A stretch of DNA of 64,000 bases. Source: Diplonema japonicum. Lineage: Eukaryota > Euglenozoa > Diplonemea > Diplonemida > Diplonemidae. The DNA lies in contig OZ025707.1 in the NCBI GenBank assembly GCA_964019335.1, positions 233,501 to 297,500 on the forward strand, in the 5' to 3' direction. How positions within the stretch are numbered: position 1 is the stretch's first letter; the number at the start of each line of letters is the position of its first letter. The translations under genes were made by a program, and so were the position numbers. Under the pieces are notes generated by a model that was not told the DNA's origin, did no database searches, and saw only the letters and a program-made list of their open reading frames with translations. Of the stretch, positions 52,901 to 62,330 are shown in pieces.

Positions 52901-53050
52901 ATTAAATGAAAATAAGATTGCATTATTTCACGCGTGGTGGCAGGGGGTTTAACGAGAGAGGATCTTACTTCACGAGCGAAGCGAGTGTAGTAATAATTTC
53001 GAGTTAAACCCGCCACCACAAGTGAAATAATGCACTTATTTTCATTTAAT
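52901..53050. mobile_element. Hairpin MITE-like element (about 150 nt)
   Basis: Arms at 52901-52953 and 53003-53050 are near-perfect inverted repeats (for example attaaatgaaaataag against cttattttcatttaat, and cattatttcac against gtgaaataatg). The 49-nt loop has no ORF. Long terminal inverted repeats without coding sequence are the signature of a non-autonomous DNA transposon or a foldback element. Confidence 0.7.
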
Positions 53051-53348
53051 ATGTTGTTTTATTTAATAAGAGCCAGGTTTGAAAGGGTGGGAGGTTACAG
53101 GTGCAGGCACAGGTTACAAGAAGAAATCAAAACTGAGAGGCAGCAAAAAAGGTTGGGTATTATAAGCTACAAGGGATTTCAAGTTACCAGTTCTCGTTAG
53201 TTCATTAATGTTGATGTCGAGGCTTATCCTATGCATCGCTACCGCTGGAACCCCATCCCAAAAAGATTTTTCAAGGGGTTGGGTGCATTTTTTTCCACGG
53301 TGAGACCCATTTTTTCACTCTGAAGGGCCATTATTTAACTGCAAAATC
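53051..53348 (+). other. Spacer between MITE-like element and family D
   Basis: Unique-looking sequence without an ORF or recognisable repeat, apart from a short cattatttaact piece at its end that repeats the family D palindrome half. Confidence 0.5.
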
Positions 53349-53433
53349 TCATTATTTAACTAGTTAAATAATGGCCATTTCGCGTTAAATAATGAGGCCC
53401 CTAGTGAGTGAAGAAAATGACGAAGAGTGAAAT

Positions 53434-53459
<26 letters not shown>
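53349..53459 (+). repeat. Dispersed repeat family D, copy 2, with a 22-bp palindrome
   Basis: 53351-53372 is a perfect palindrome centred on ACTAGT (attatttaact/agttaaataat). The rest matches 52396-52492, and a 26-nt A run ends the unit. Confidence 0.8.
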
Positions 53460-53460
<1 letters not shown>

Positions 53461-53464
<4 letters not shown>

Positions 53465-53636
53465 TACTGAGGTCCGGCACCCGCAGTAGCCAAAAAAAAA
53501 AAAAAAAAAAAAAAAGTGTAAAGTGCCAAACAACCAGCAAAGCTTGTGGGATGAGAACACCAGTACGGTCATGAGTTGCCCGGGCAACCGGGTGAGCGTC
53601 TCGAGACACTTCCAGGGTGCGGCCTTAGCAAGTCGA
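53461..53636 (+). repeat. Dispersed repeat family C, copy 2
   Basis: Matches 50847-51022, with a long A run in the middle. It directly follows the poly(A) of family D. Confidence 0.75.
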
Positions 53637-53740
53637 AAAAGAAGTGGAATTTAAAAAAAAAGAAAAATAGAATAGCGGAAATATGTGGACGTTCCAAAGG
53701 TAGCTGATCCGACGTTATTGGGATTTAATCTATTGTTTAA

Positions 53741-53990
53741 CCCTTAAACGCCCAACTGCTTCTGTAGAAGCAGTTAATAGGTGTAATTGTTCTGTGGTCA
53801 TCTAGACCAAAGCCTCGGATCGGTTTTCATAAAAAAAAGATGGAAGGGAAAGATATTGAAAATCTGTGTTAAATGCGCTATTTGTATCCATCTGAAACCT
53901 CATAACTTCATCCCGGAACGGGTGCCGAGACACTGGGTGACACCAAAAATGGGCATTTTCCGGATTTTCATGATTTTTCCGTGATTTTTT

Positions 53991-54024
<34 letters not shown>

Positions 54025-54230
54025 AACTTGAACAAGTAAACAAATTTTTGAAAAGAATTGTTATTGCAAAAAAGAGTAGAGGCAGCTTGTCCGTTTATCC
54101 CTACTGTAGGTGAAAACGGCTTGCACAAACAATCAGCCGACTCTTTTTTCCGAGTCACTAGGCCTTATCAAAATCAACATGCCAGCACACAACGGGAGCA
54201 GTTCCCGTCGACCTGCAATGTTCATATGGG
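53741..54230. mobile_element. Possible piggyBac-type non-autonomous element
   Basis: The 490-nt interval begins TTAA|CCC and ends GGG|TTAA (TTAA at 53737-53740 and 54231-54234), the target-site and tip pattern of piggyBac elements. Each end has a subterminal hairpin: aactgcttct/agaagcagtt at 53754-53775 and cggga/tcccg near 54193-54207. The inverted tips match only over the first three bases, and no transposase is present, so this is tentative. Confidence 0.35.
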
Positions 54231-54352
54231 TTAAATCCACCTCTCTCGTTTCTTTTTTATTTATTAGGACCGCGATGACGATGTAGTTGTGGGTCCGGTT
54301 GGGATCCTACGAAACAGGTGCCCACCTTTCTGGAGAACGGATGGTTTTTTTG

Positions 54353-55516
54353 ATGCACTCGTTCTTCGTCGCGTCCCAGTGGCCTCCCGCAGTCCGGCGG
54401 TTCAGAGGCTGGCAACGGTCCTGCGAGCAGACGCTGCTGTAGCGTTCCACGAGCAGCAATCGCAAGCCTTGCAGTCTGCCTGACGGTACGCGAGCAGCAA
54501 CAGCAGCGACACCAACACCAGGGGCGCTCGAATGCCAAACAGGACCCCAGCAGCAACACTACTACGTCCCCTTCGAACCCCAACAACACCCCCACCAGAT
54601 CTACTGCTCCCTCGATACGGCTGAACGACGACGGGGAGCTGTCGATCCAGGCTACTGGGTCCAACTACAAGTCCCTGTGTATGAAGATCACCGCGATGTG
54701 TGCACACCCCGATGTGCTGAACTACGACTTCACTACCTGGGCCCCCAAGACCGTCTTCAGGTACCTGAACTTCCTGAGACGTTACTTCGTCGGGAACTTC
54801 TTCACCGCCAAGATCGCGGCTATCGAACGAGGCCTCACCAACCGCCTCAGCCCTGCCCTCTTGAAAAAGGTGGTCCGCCGAGACGAAGGCTTCGTGTGGT
54901 TCAAAACGAGTTTTGACCACAAGGCCAAGGAGATGATCCTCTGGCGTAAGGTCTTCGAGGACAAGGAGGTAATTGCGGCATGCCCCAAGCCAGCCCTCCT
55001 TCGCAGAGTACACATGTGCAACAAGCTTGGTCAAACCCTCAAGGCCACAGTGTGCAATGTGACGAAGCTCAGCATCGAGACCCCGCGTCCAGAAGCGGCC
55101 GAGCCTACAACAAACTGCCCTTGCTCGAAGCGCAAGACCTCACACACACATGAGGGACACGCCTGCGGACTAGCAGCAGAGGTCATCGATGACGACGAAG
55201 TGAAGGAGGTTCTGAACAGAAGCATGAAGTTCCGCCTCTCAACACACGCCCTCCTCTCTTCCCAAAGTCTCGAGGAGGACATCAACGGGTTCATCACTCA
55301 GAACTTTCGGAGATCCCCTGCAGTGAAAAAGGATTCCTTCCGGAAGGTCCTCCTCGCCAAGGCACAGAACCTTCTCCACCCCCACACTCAGTCTCCGGTC
55401 TTCGACCCCTCAGTCCCGGAGTTCATCAAGACAAAGCTCCGGAAACTTCAGGAGGTCTACGTTTTCCTCCCCATAGACAAAAGCACCCACGACATTGGCG
55501 TCTGTTGCAAGGATCG
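54353..55516 (+). CDS. Penelope-like element, N-terminal part of the RT protein
   Basis: The frame is open from 54353, but the first in-frame ATG is at 54681, so the true start may be upstream by splicing or internal. The Gln/Asn/Thr-rich leader (54490-54640) reads sensibly in the same frame. A Cys/His cluster (NCPCSKRKTSHTHEGHACG) precedes a KFRLSTH segment, and near the end EVYVFLPIDKSTHDIGV matches the LPxDKG motif that opens Penelope-type polymerases. The frame would then run into a 52-nt insertion at 55517. If that piece is skipped, the coding continues in frame into the RT core. Confidence 0.6.
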
Positions 55517-55568
55517 CCCCTTTTTATCTATTTCTTCGCTTCTTCATCCTAACTTAAAACCATTTCAG
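55517..55568 (+). other. 52-nt intron-like insertion in the Penelope RT frame
   Basis: Identical over 52 nt to 60285-60336. It is pyrimidine-rich, has a CTAAC branch-like motif and ends in TTTCAG. Exact removal restores the RT frame across a conserved motif, yet its left end has no GT. It is read as either an unusual intron or an inserted copy of a splice-acceptor module. Confidence 0.6.
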
Positions 55569-58500
55569 CTACCTCAGGATCCTGCACCAACAGCTTGATA
55601 GCCAAGCTTTCGAGCCGGTCTCGAAGCCCTTGGACTCGATCTTCTCCGAAATAGCTGATCAAGCCAAGACCTTCAACCTCGATTCCACACGTCGCATGCC
55701 ATACCTGTACGGTACCCTGAAGCTACACAAAGACAAAGTGGGCGTCAGGTGGATCTCTGGTGTCTCCTCCACTGATGCACCCCCTGTGGACCAACCAGCA
55801 GCGGTCAGCACGCAGGAAATTATGGAGAACTTGGTCGCAGCAGGCGGCGATACAACGGGCAATAAAGCTAAGAAACCCACAGCTGCCACCACGGCCCTCC
55901 ATCTAGAACTGTCTTCCCTCCTGAAGGCTGTCCAACGCGCGCTGCTGGACAAGGATCTGGAGGGCAGGTCCAAGACCCACGGTCCCGACGGTATCCGACT
56001 AAAGCGGTACTGGATCGTCGACTCGGCCGAGAACGTAGCTGCGGATATCAAGCAGCAGTACACGGCTTACAAAAGCCTGTCCCCTGCCACGTACGACTTC
56101 CGGGACATGTACACCAACCTCGACCAAGAGCGTCTGAAAGAGGGGGTTCGTAAAGCAGTCCAAGAAGCGTTCGACTTCACCGGCAAGAACCTCACCCGTG
56201 GCAAGGACGGGAGCTCCTTCACAGATGCCGACGAGGACGATGTCTACACCCCGGAACGGATCCATAAGCTCCTGGACCTCGTCGTTGACAACACCTATGT
56301 TGTGCAGGGTGGCCGCGCCGTTCGTCAAGTAAAGGGTATCCCCATGGGTGGGAACGCCTCCCCCGACCTGGCGAACCTGTTCTGCTACGCCGTGGAGGCC
56401 GCATACATCGACAAGCTCCTCGCCGAAGAGGACTGGGAGACCTTGAAACGCTACTGCAACGCGTGTCGCTACATCGACGACTTCCTGTTGTGGAGCACTG
56501 CGCCACCCCCGGAGGAGCTTTATGGCATGGCTTATGTAAAGACCTCTTCAGACCCATGCGACGTCCCCTTTATCGGGATTCGCATCCGGATAGAGCGCCA
56601 CGAACAAGCTAAGCACAACTATATTAGACTTAGCATTAACGATAAGGCGCAGAACTGGCGCTTCCGGCCTACGCGGTTCACCCACGGGCACACCGCGGCG
56701 CCCACCACCCAGGGACCAGGCATCTTCAAGGGCATGGTCATCCGTGCCTGCGCCCTGACCAACAACATCGCGGACCTCAAACGGGAGATCGCTTCAGTGA
56801 TCTACCTGCTCCTAGATCGCGGTCACGACAAGGGCGGCCTGCGGAAAGCGTACAACGCCTTCCTTATCGAACGCGTGGATCGACGCTTCGCCATGGAGAA
56901 AAGCAACCTGCTGGCCTTCTTCACGCAAGTCCTCCACCGATACGACGCCAAAGCCCCGGTAGATTCTTGGTTGCCGGAAAAAACGTACATAGGCCCCAAG
57001 AAACCCCGTGCGCTTCCCACGGACGACTCCTCGGACGACTCCTCAGCTGACTCCTCAGTCGTCTCCTCAGTCGCCTTCTCGGGGGGCCCCTCAGACGAGC
57101 CCTCGGACAGTTCCTCGGACAGCTCTTCAGGTCTTGTCGAACCGTCACAACCCCGAGCAGCCTCCGTGGTCTCACCATCTGGTGTCACGGACCAGGTTTT
57201 TTCGCCCCCCATCAACCTGCACACCAACAGCGGGGAAGGTCGCCTGGGCCTGGAATGCGGCTGGGCCGTCATAAACTGGTTGGCGGACTATGCTGGTGTG
57301 GACCGCATCCCCTTCTCTACAATGCAGGAGATCCAGGAGATGTACCACGGCTTCTCACGACTCATCTCCCCTTCCAGCACTGATGAAGCGCCCGATCCTC
57401 TTGGCAACTTTTCCCGCTCGACCTTGTCACGTGCTTGCCTCATGGTCGTTGGTGCAAACTTGGAGGTCTTCCGTGCGGGCATGAAAGAAAGCCCCTGCTT
57501 GATCGTTGGTCCCTTGAAACGAAGTCTCAGCGGCCACTGGTTCATCGCTCTCAGGAAGAAGGGAAGGTACATGGTCAAAGACACCGACGTACGGCTAAGG
57601 CTCCAGAGCTTCAAACACATCTGCGCGACATACTCCGAACACAACATCCTCTGCATCCCAGACGATGTGTGGGCCAGGACAACCCCAGGCAGGAAACACA
57701 ACACACGTGTTCTAGACCCTGAGGCTGAGTTTCGCCAGTTTGGGCCGGTCATCACCCCGGCGGCACCCCAGGTAAGCGACTCGAGCGCGCGAAAGACTGA
57801 GACCGCTCTCAACACCCCGGAAGATCGCACCCTCCTAACTTATGTCACCCTAGCTGCAGCTATAGCTACATATGCCGCACGCACCCGACGGCTCGACACA
57901 GGAGTCGCCGCATCAGGTGTGGATGCGCACACCGCTCACTTCGGGCGGCCCGTCGCCACCGCCATCGTAGCCCTAGCTGCCGCCGTGGCCGCGCGAGCCG
58001 TGCACACCGGATGCTCTGTCACCACCACGTCTACGGCAAGCCAGACTAACGTGTTCGGAACTGTCCCGCTCTTCCTGAAGGTCTCGAGTCTGCACAAGTC
58101 TACACCACAGACAGCAGTCGCAACCTGTCAGACGGACCGTGTCACAGCACCTGTACTGTTCTCGATATCATCGACGCTCCAGACGGATCCTCCCAGCAGT
58201 AGACTGCCCCCGATGGACGCCGGACTGGGGTCGCCCTCGGCCGCGGCGGTCAGACTTACGAAGTCTGTCGAAATTCCGACGCCCCGCGCGACCCTGTCGA
58301 GGCGGCTGGTTACTGAGCCTCGGTTGACACCATGCCTTCCACCGCCAACGGACGTGTCATCCACCCAGCTCGCGGCCTGCACTCAGTCCACCCGTCGGGA
58401 CACCGGACACGGGAGTGACACACCGATGCCGTCGTCTACCATGGGACACGCGACACTCCAACCAGTGGTCGGCTCCCAGATTGTGACAACGTCGGCTGTG

Positions 58501-59850
58501 GAGTCATCGCTCGCCCGAGCCGTGACAACGCCCGTTCTGGCAGACGCCCCCCTCGGCGCCCGCCAAGTACAGCTCACTCCTTGCATCCAGTCCGTCCATG
58601 AGAACATCGGACTCGGGATGGATACGCCGATGGCTCCCGCCATGGGACACACAACGCTTCAACCGGTGGTCAACGCCCAGAGAGACACGACGCTGACCCT
58701 GGAGCCGCCCGTGGCCCGAGCCGAGGCAGACGCTCCCCTAGACCCTCACCAGGCGGATGGTGGTTTAGAAATGATCGACCTCACGCAGGACTCCCCGGAC
58801 AGACCCTCGCGCAAGAAGAAGCACGACGGCACTGCTTACGAGCACGAAAGCCGTCGTGGTAAGAGTTCCTCCACAGGCGATGGGGATCTTCTCATCCTGC
58901 GCGAGCAGTCACAGGGTTTTGATCAGAAAGCCCTCAACCGAAGGGCCCTCCAGAGACGGATGGATCGATACCTCAGTCTCTTGGTCTACTTCCGGCGACA
59001 CCCGGAGCTCTTGGACGAACACCAGCGTCAGCTCCTGTCGGTCGGTCCCCTCCCGATGCACCTGGACACCTCTCCACATCAACTGCTGCTCGAGGCCCGT
59101 GACACGGATAGAACTGCCGACCAACAGGCAACCGTCGCCAACCAGGAACAGCTTCTTCTGATTGCGCACAAGGCGTTGCCTACCACCGAACGTCTTCGGT
59201 TGTCTCACGAATGGCACTCGGGGCTGAACACCGCGGTACAGCAACAGTGGTGGTCGGAGTTCTTCGCCCAAGGCGGCTGGAAACACCCACTCTTCGGTTC
59301 CGAGGCCCCAAGAGGTGACGAGACTAGGACTCCAGGGAGGACCCCTCTCCTGCTCACCTACAACGGGCAGAGGAACAAACGCCCGGAACCCGAAGACGGC
59401 CCCGCCCTTCCCGCGGCCAAACGGGATCTCGCCGCGACGAGGCCGAACACCAGAGTCACTGGACTTGTCGCCCTTAAGAGGCTCACCAGGGAAGCAGACG
59501 TCGACGGCCCTGAGGACCTGGATGAGCTTCGACACCTGGGCTTCCTTTCCCAGGGCGAGGCCGTCTTTGACCTCAGCTGCATGTCCGGGGCTTGCACACA
59601 CTTCCTGGGTGAGACCCCCATGGTCACGGTCCCCCTCGACACACGCGTCGCGATCCCGTGTCTGCTGGTCTGTTATGACTCGACGTGGCTCTACGCTTCC
59701 CGCCAGGAACAGGGCTTTCGGTTGCAGACCCAAGGGTTCAAGGACAAGTCGTATCCGACTGTGGCAGCCCTACTCGCTGACTTCGTGGGGGCAGGGACCC
59801 TCTACTACAGCGAGTCACAGTGGTCGACTGTGCTGAACTCCTACAACTAG
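55569..59850 (+). CDS. Penelope-like RT core with Josephin-like cysteine-protease module
   Basis: Residues are numbered from 55630 (1406 to the stop); coding continues upstream to 55570. RT motifs: YLYGTLKLHK (about 26), RWISG, catalytic Asp159 in YDFRDMYTNL, KGIPMGGNASPDLANLF (about 235) and Asp283-Asp284 in CRYIDDFLLW; this is the Penelope pattern. After a Ser/Asp-rich linker (about 460-520) comes a module with ECGWAVINWL (Cys543), SGHWFIAL (His636) and MVKDTD (Asp651). Spacing and flanking patterns resemble Josephin deubiquitinases, whose triad is Cys, then His, then Asn/Asp 15 residues later. A long Thr/Pro-rich stretch follows (about 715-1050), then a basic segment and a C-terminal domain of unknown fold. 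No GIY-YIG endonuclease is seen. The protein would copy element RNA; the protease role is unknown. Confidence 0.7.
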
Positions 59851-60284
59851 GAACTACTGGAGACGACCCTACGCAATGTAGGAGTGCCGGCCCGGCGTGC
59901 TACGAGGGCGATAGGCTATGCAGGGTCTCACAGACCTCGCACCCTATGATTTTAGTTTCCACCTTTTCCTTTTCCACTTCTTGTCTTTTAACTTCCCTTC
60001 TGCTTTCCCAACATGGTTTCCGTCCCGGGTATGACGTTAAACTGCGTCCGCCGACGCATTTGGGTCAACATTCTCTGATGACCAAGCCGTCTTTTTCCGT
60101 TTCTTCTCCCCTTCTCTTTGTTATGTTATTTTCATTATTCTTTCTGGCGATAGACTGATACGGGCCATGGAAGCAACCTCTGCTTAATTCCTGGTACGTG
60201 GGAGGCTCCTCTTGAGGATGTCAGTCACCTTTTCCCTTTTTTACTCGACTCTCTGTTTTCGTATGCAGTATTTATTCTTTCCCA
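59851..60284 (+). other. 3' flank of the Penelope-like element
   Basis: Non-coding and T-rich in its second half. Contains a 38-nt block at 60191-60228 (ggtacgtgggagg to gatgtcagtcac) that recurs at 61337-61374 and, more diverged, at about 61698-61738. Another block (ctctgttttcgtatgcagta) near 60250 recurs near 61186. Confidence 0.6.
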
Positions 60285-60336
60285 CCCCTTTTTATCTATT
60301 TCTTCGCTTCTTCATCCTAACTTAAAACCATTTCAG
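60285..60336 (+). promoter_or_regulatory. Acceptor-like 52-nt module before the ankyrin remnant
   Basis: The same 52 nt as 55517-55568, ending TTTCAG directly before an ankyrin reading frame. Here it looks like a functional 3' splice site or trans-splice acceptor. Confidence 0.5.
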
Positions 60337-60721
60337 GTACCTTACTGAAACTCTCGATCAAGACGCAAGTGTCAAAAACTGCTGCGGTGAGACACCGATT
60401 CATCTAGCAGCGGAGAGCGGCCACCTCGAGACAGTTACATATCTTTCTGAGACTCGCGGTCACGACGCAGGTGTGAAAAGCAACGATGGTTGGACACCGA
60501 TACATGCAGCAGCACAGAATGGCCAGTTCGAGACTGTTAAATATCTTGTTGAAAATCGAGGTCAGGACGCAGGTGTGATATGCAGCGATGGTCGGACACC
60601 TGTTCATGTTGCAGCAGATAATCGCCACCTGGAGACAGTAAGATATCTTGTTGAAACGGTCGGACACCAGCGACGGGGCAGCGAAGTAACTGACAATGAG
60701 AGGAAACAATTGCAAGGCTGA
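60337..60721 (+). pseudogene. Ankyrin-repeat remnant of a kinase-ankyrin gene (copy 3)
   Basis: Starts immediately after an acceptor-like CAG and is open for 127 codons to TGA at 60719. It encodes part of one and three complete ankyrin repeats of the same 34-residue type as the two kinase genes, then a short tail. There is no kinase domain and no in-frame ATG before the repeats. Its 3' flank (60885-60990) shares blocks with the flank of copy 2. It could be a 3'-terminal exon of a rearranged gene or a dead fragment. Confidence 0.7.
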
Positions 60722-61555
60722 ACAAGGAAATAAAATGCTATACAGCGAGCAGGTGGAAGGGAAGTACCCGTCACCAATCAGCCAGAGACATGACACGTTC
60801 TTGTGGAAAACCACAAACGCCATCATGCAATATAAAAAAGAATATATATATCTCGGTGAATCCGGGGACCTGCCCACCTCCTCAACAACTCAACAACAAC
60901 CATCTAACCTGCCGAAGTAGCATGCTGATCAGAAGGCGGCTGAGGCACTTATGATTTAGTCAGAATCCCCGAGACTCCATCGTTTGAATCTTAAAAGAAG
61001 AAAGAAAAAGGAGGGGAAAAAAAAGGGGATCAAGGGTCCGACACTTTTGCTTTTTATTCCCACTTGCAATATCATTTCAGACACCCCCTGTGGAACTGAC
61101 CTGACCAGCCCACCTCCCGTAGTTTCAGCCATTTTCCTCCCACCACTTCATGGTTTTTATATAAAAACTTTATTTTATTCGACTTTCTGTTTTCGTATGC
61201 AGTATTTATCCCTCTTCACCTGTTTTTTTATTGTTTTCGCTTTTTATTCCCACTTGCAATATCATTTTTAGGTGCCCCTTTTGTCGATGTCAGACGAGGG
61301 TGAGCCACTTACATTACCTTTTCCTTTAAGCAACTTCTGGTACGTGGGAGGGTCTTCTTGAGGATGTCAGTCACTTCTTTTTTTGAGAACAAGGGGGCGT
61401 CTCACAAAAACTTCCTTTAACTCATATATTTCTTATTCGACTTAAAGTCCCCCCCCCCCCCCCCCCCCCTTGTACTGCTTTTTTGTTATTATTTTCCTTC
61501 TTTCCCTCTTAAAACACACATTCAGAAAACCAGCTACTTGCACAACAACAACAAA
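60722..61555 (+). other. Duplicated non-coding region
   Basis: After the shared kinase-ankyrin 3' flank come two copies of a pyrimidine-rich module ending in AG (61049-61080 and 61239-61271, sharing gctttttattcccacttgca). There is also a second copy of two blocks from the Penelope 3' flank (about 61177-61208 and 61337-61374) and a C run near 61450. No gene. Confidence 0.6.
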
Positions 61556-61612
61556 CATGCACCCACCTGCTGCGAACAACACCACCCTCACAAAAGAGGA
61601 GGGGAGGGTTGC
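61556..61612 (+). pseudogene. Short fragment of the kinase-ankyrin gene
   Basis: About 50 nt (cacccacctgctgcgaacaa onward) match the Ser/Thr-rich linker and first ankyrin-region codons of the kinase genes (44698-44750). It is flanked by unrelated sequence, and no reading frame is preserved. Confidence 0.7.
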
Positions 61613-61954
61613 CTGGTCAGTCCATCGGATACGAATTTATTATAGTGCGACATGATCAGACTGGAACGGCCGCCCCGGGGCATCCTCTGCTCAACCCGGC
61701 GGACGTGGGAGGCCCTTCTTCGGAAGGTGCCAGTCGCTTGATCAGTGTCGTCGAATGCGCGCTATATTTTATAATTATGTTTACATCAATCGATCGAAAA
61801 CAGAAGAACGCACACCAAGAGCTCATAGTTTCTTCCACGAACGGTCGTTTCGATGCTCTCCGGGGCCTTAGGAAAAAAAAGATTTTTTTCTGACAGGTTT
61901 TGGCATGTTAGAATTCTTCCTTAGGATAAGACCGGCTTTTTTTGAAATTTCCCT

Positions 61955-62092
61955 TAGAGATGGACAGGCAGGACGGCAAGATAGCACAGTAGCGGAGATG
62001 GGGAGGAACTGAGACGCCGTTATGAGTGAAGATTCTCGTTGTGGACAACATCCCATCAATGTCGCTGTGGTGGAGAAACGGTTGGCGGCGAT
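61955..62092 (+). pseudogene. Decayed fragment of the receiver-domain gene
   Basis: Two segments match the intact gene: the coiled-coil part (near 62965-63045, with an internal deletion) and the start of the receiver (63112-63185, agtgaagattctcgttgtgg). The acidic pair GACGAC is GACAAC here and one base is missing, so the frame is lost. It lies only about 240 nt upstream of the intact gene. Confidence 0.75.
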
Positions 62093-62280
62093 GGGGAACT
62101 CTACATTTCTTTTTTTTAAGCCGAGGTTTCGTGGGATAATGGCGTAGACCTCGTTTCTTGGAACTACAACACCACCCGTCTTCCGTTGGGCAACTTCGTA
62201 AGTGCTGGCGCTTTTTCGCTTGAGTTATATAAAATGTTTTTTTTTTTCTTTCCCCTCCCCTTTCTTCTTTTAATGCTTCA

Positions 62281-62307
62281 ACAACTAAAAAAAAACTACA
62301 CCTCCAG
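62281..62307 (+). promoter_or_regulatory. Possible splice acceptor before the receiver gene
   Basis: An A run and pyrimidines ending CCTCCAG lie 23 nt before the ATG at 62331. The same acceptor is kept in the pseudogene copy at 32650. No upstream exon is visible. Confidence 0.4.
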
Positions 62308-62330
62308 GCAGTCTCCCACCCCTCCCCCTC

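Larger units (their letters stand above)
54268..60336 (+). mobile_element. Penelope-like retroelement (RT without GIY-YIG) with Josephin-like module
   Basis: A long plus-strand coding region (54353-59850, broken once by a 52-nt insertion) with Penelope-type RT motifs, and a 3' flank of about 430 nt. A T-rich acceptor-like sequence ends at 54267. No GIY-YIG endonuclease motif is visible, as in the Athena/Coprina group of Penelope-like elements. The ends are uncertain because no terminal repeat was defined. Confidence 0.6.

Noticed and set aside
60056-60110. Possible hammerhead ribozyme (ctgatga) in the Penelope 3' flank
   Set aside because: Penelope-like elements can carry hammerheads, but no GAAA box or matching stems could be found near this motif.
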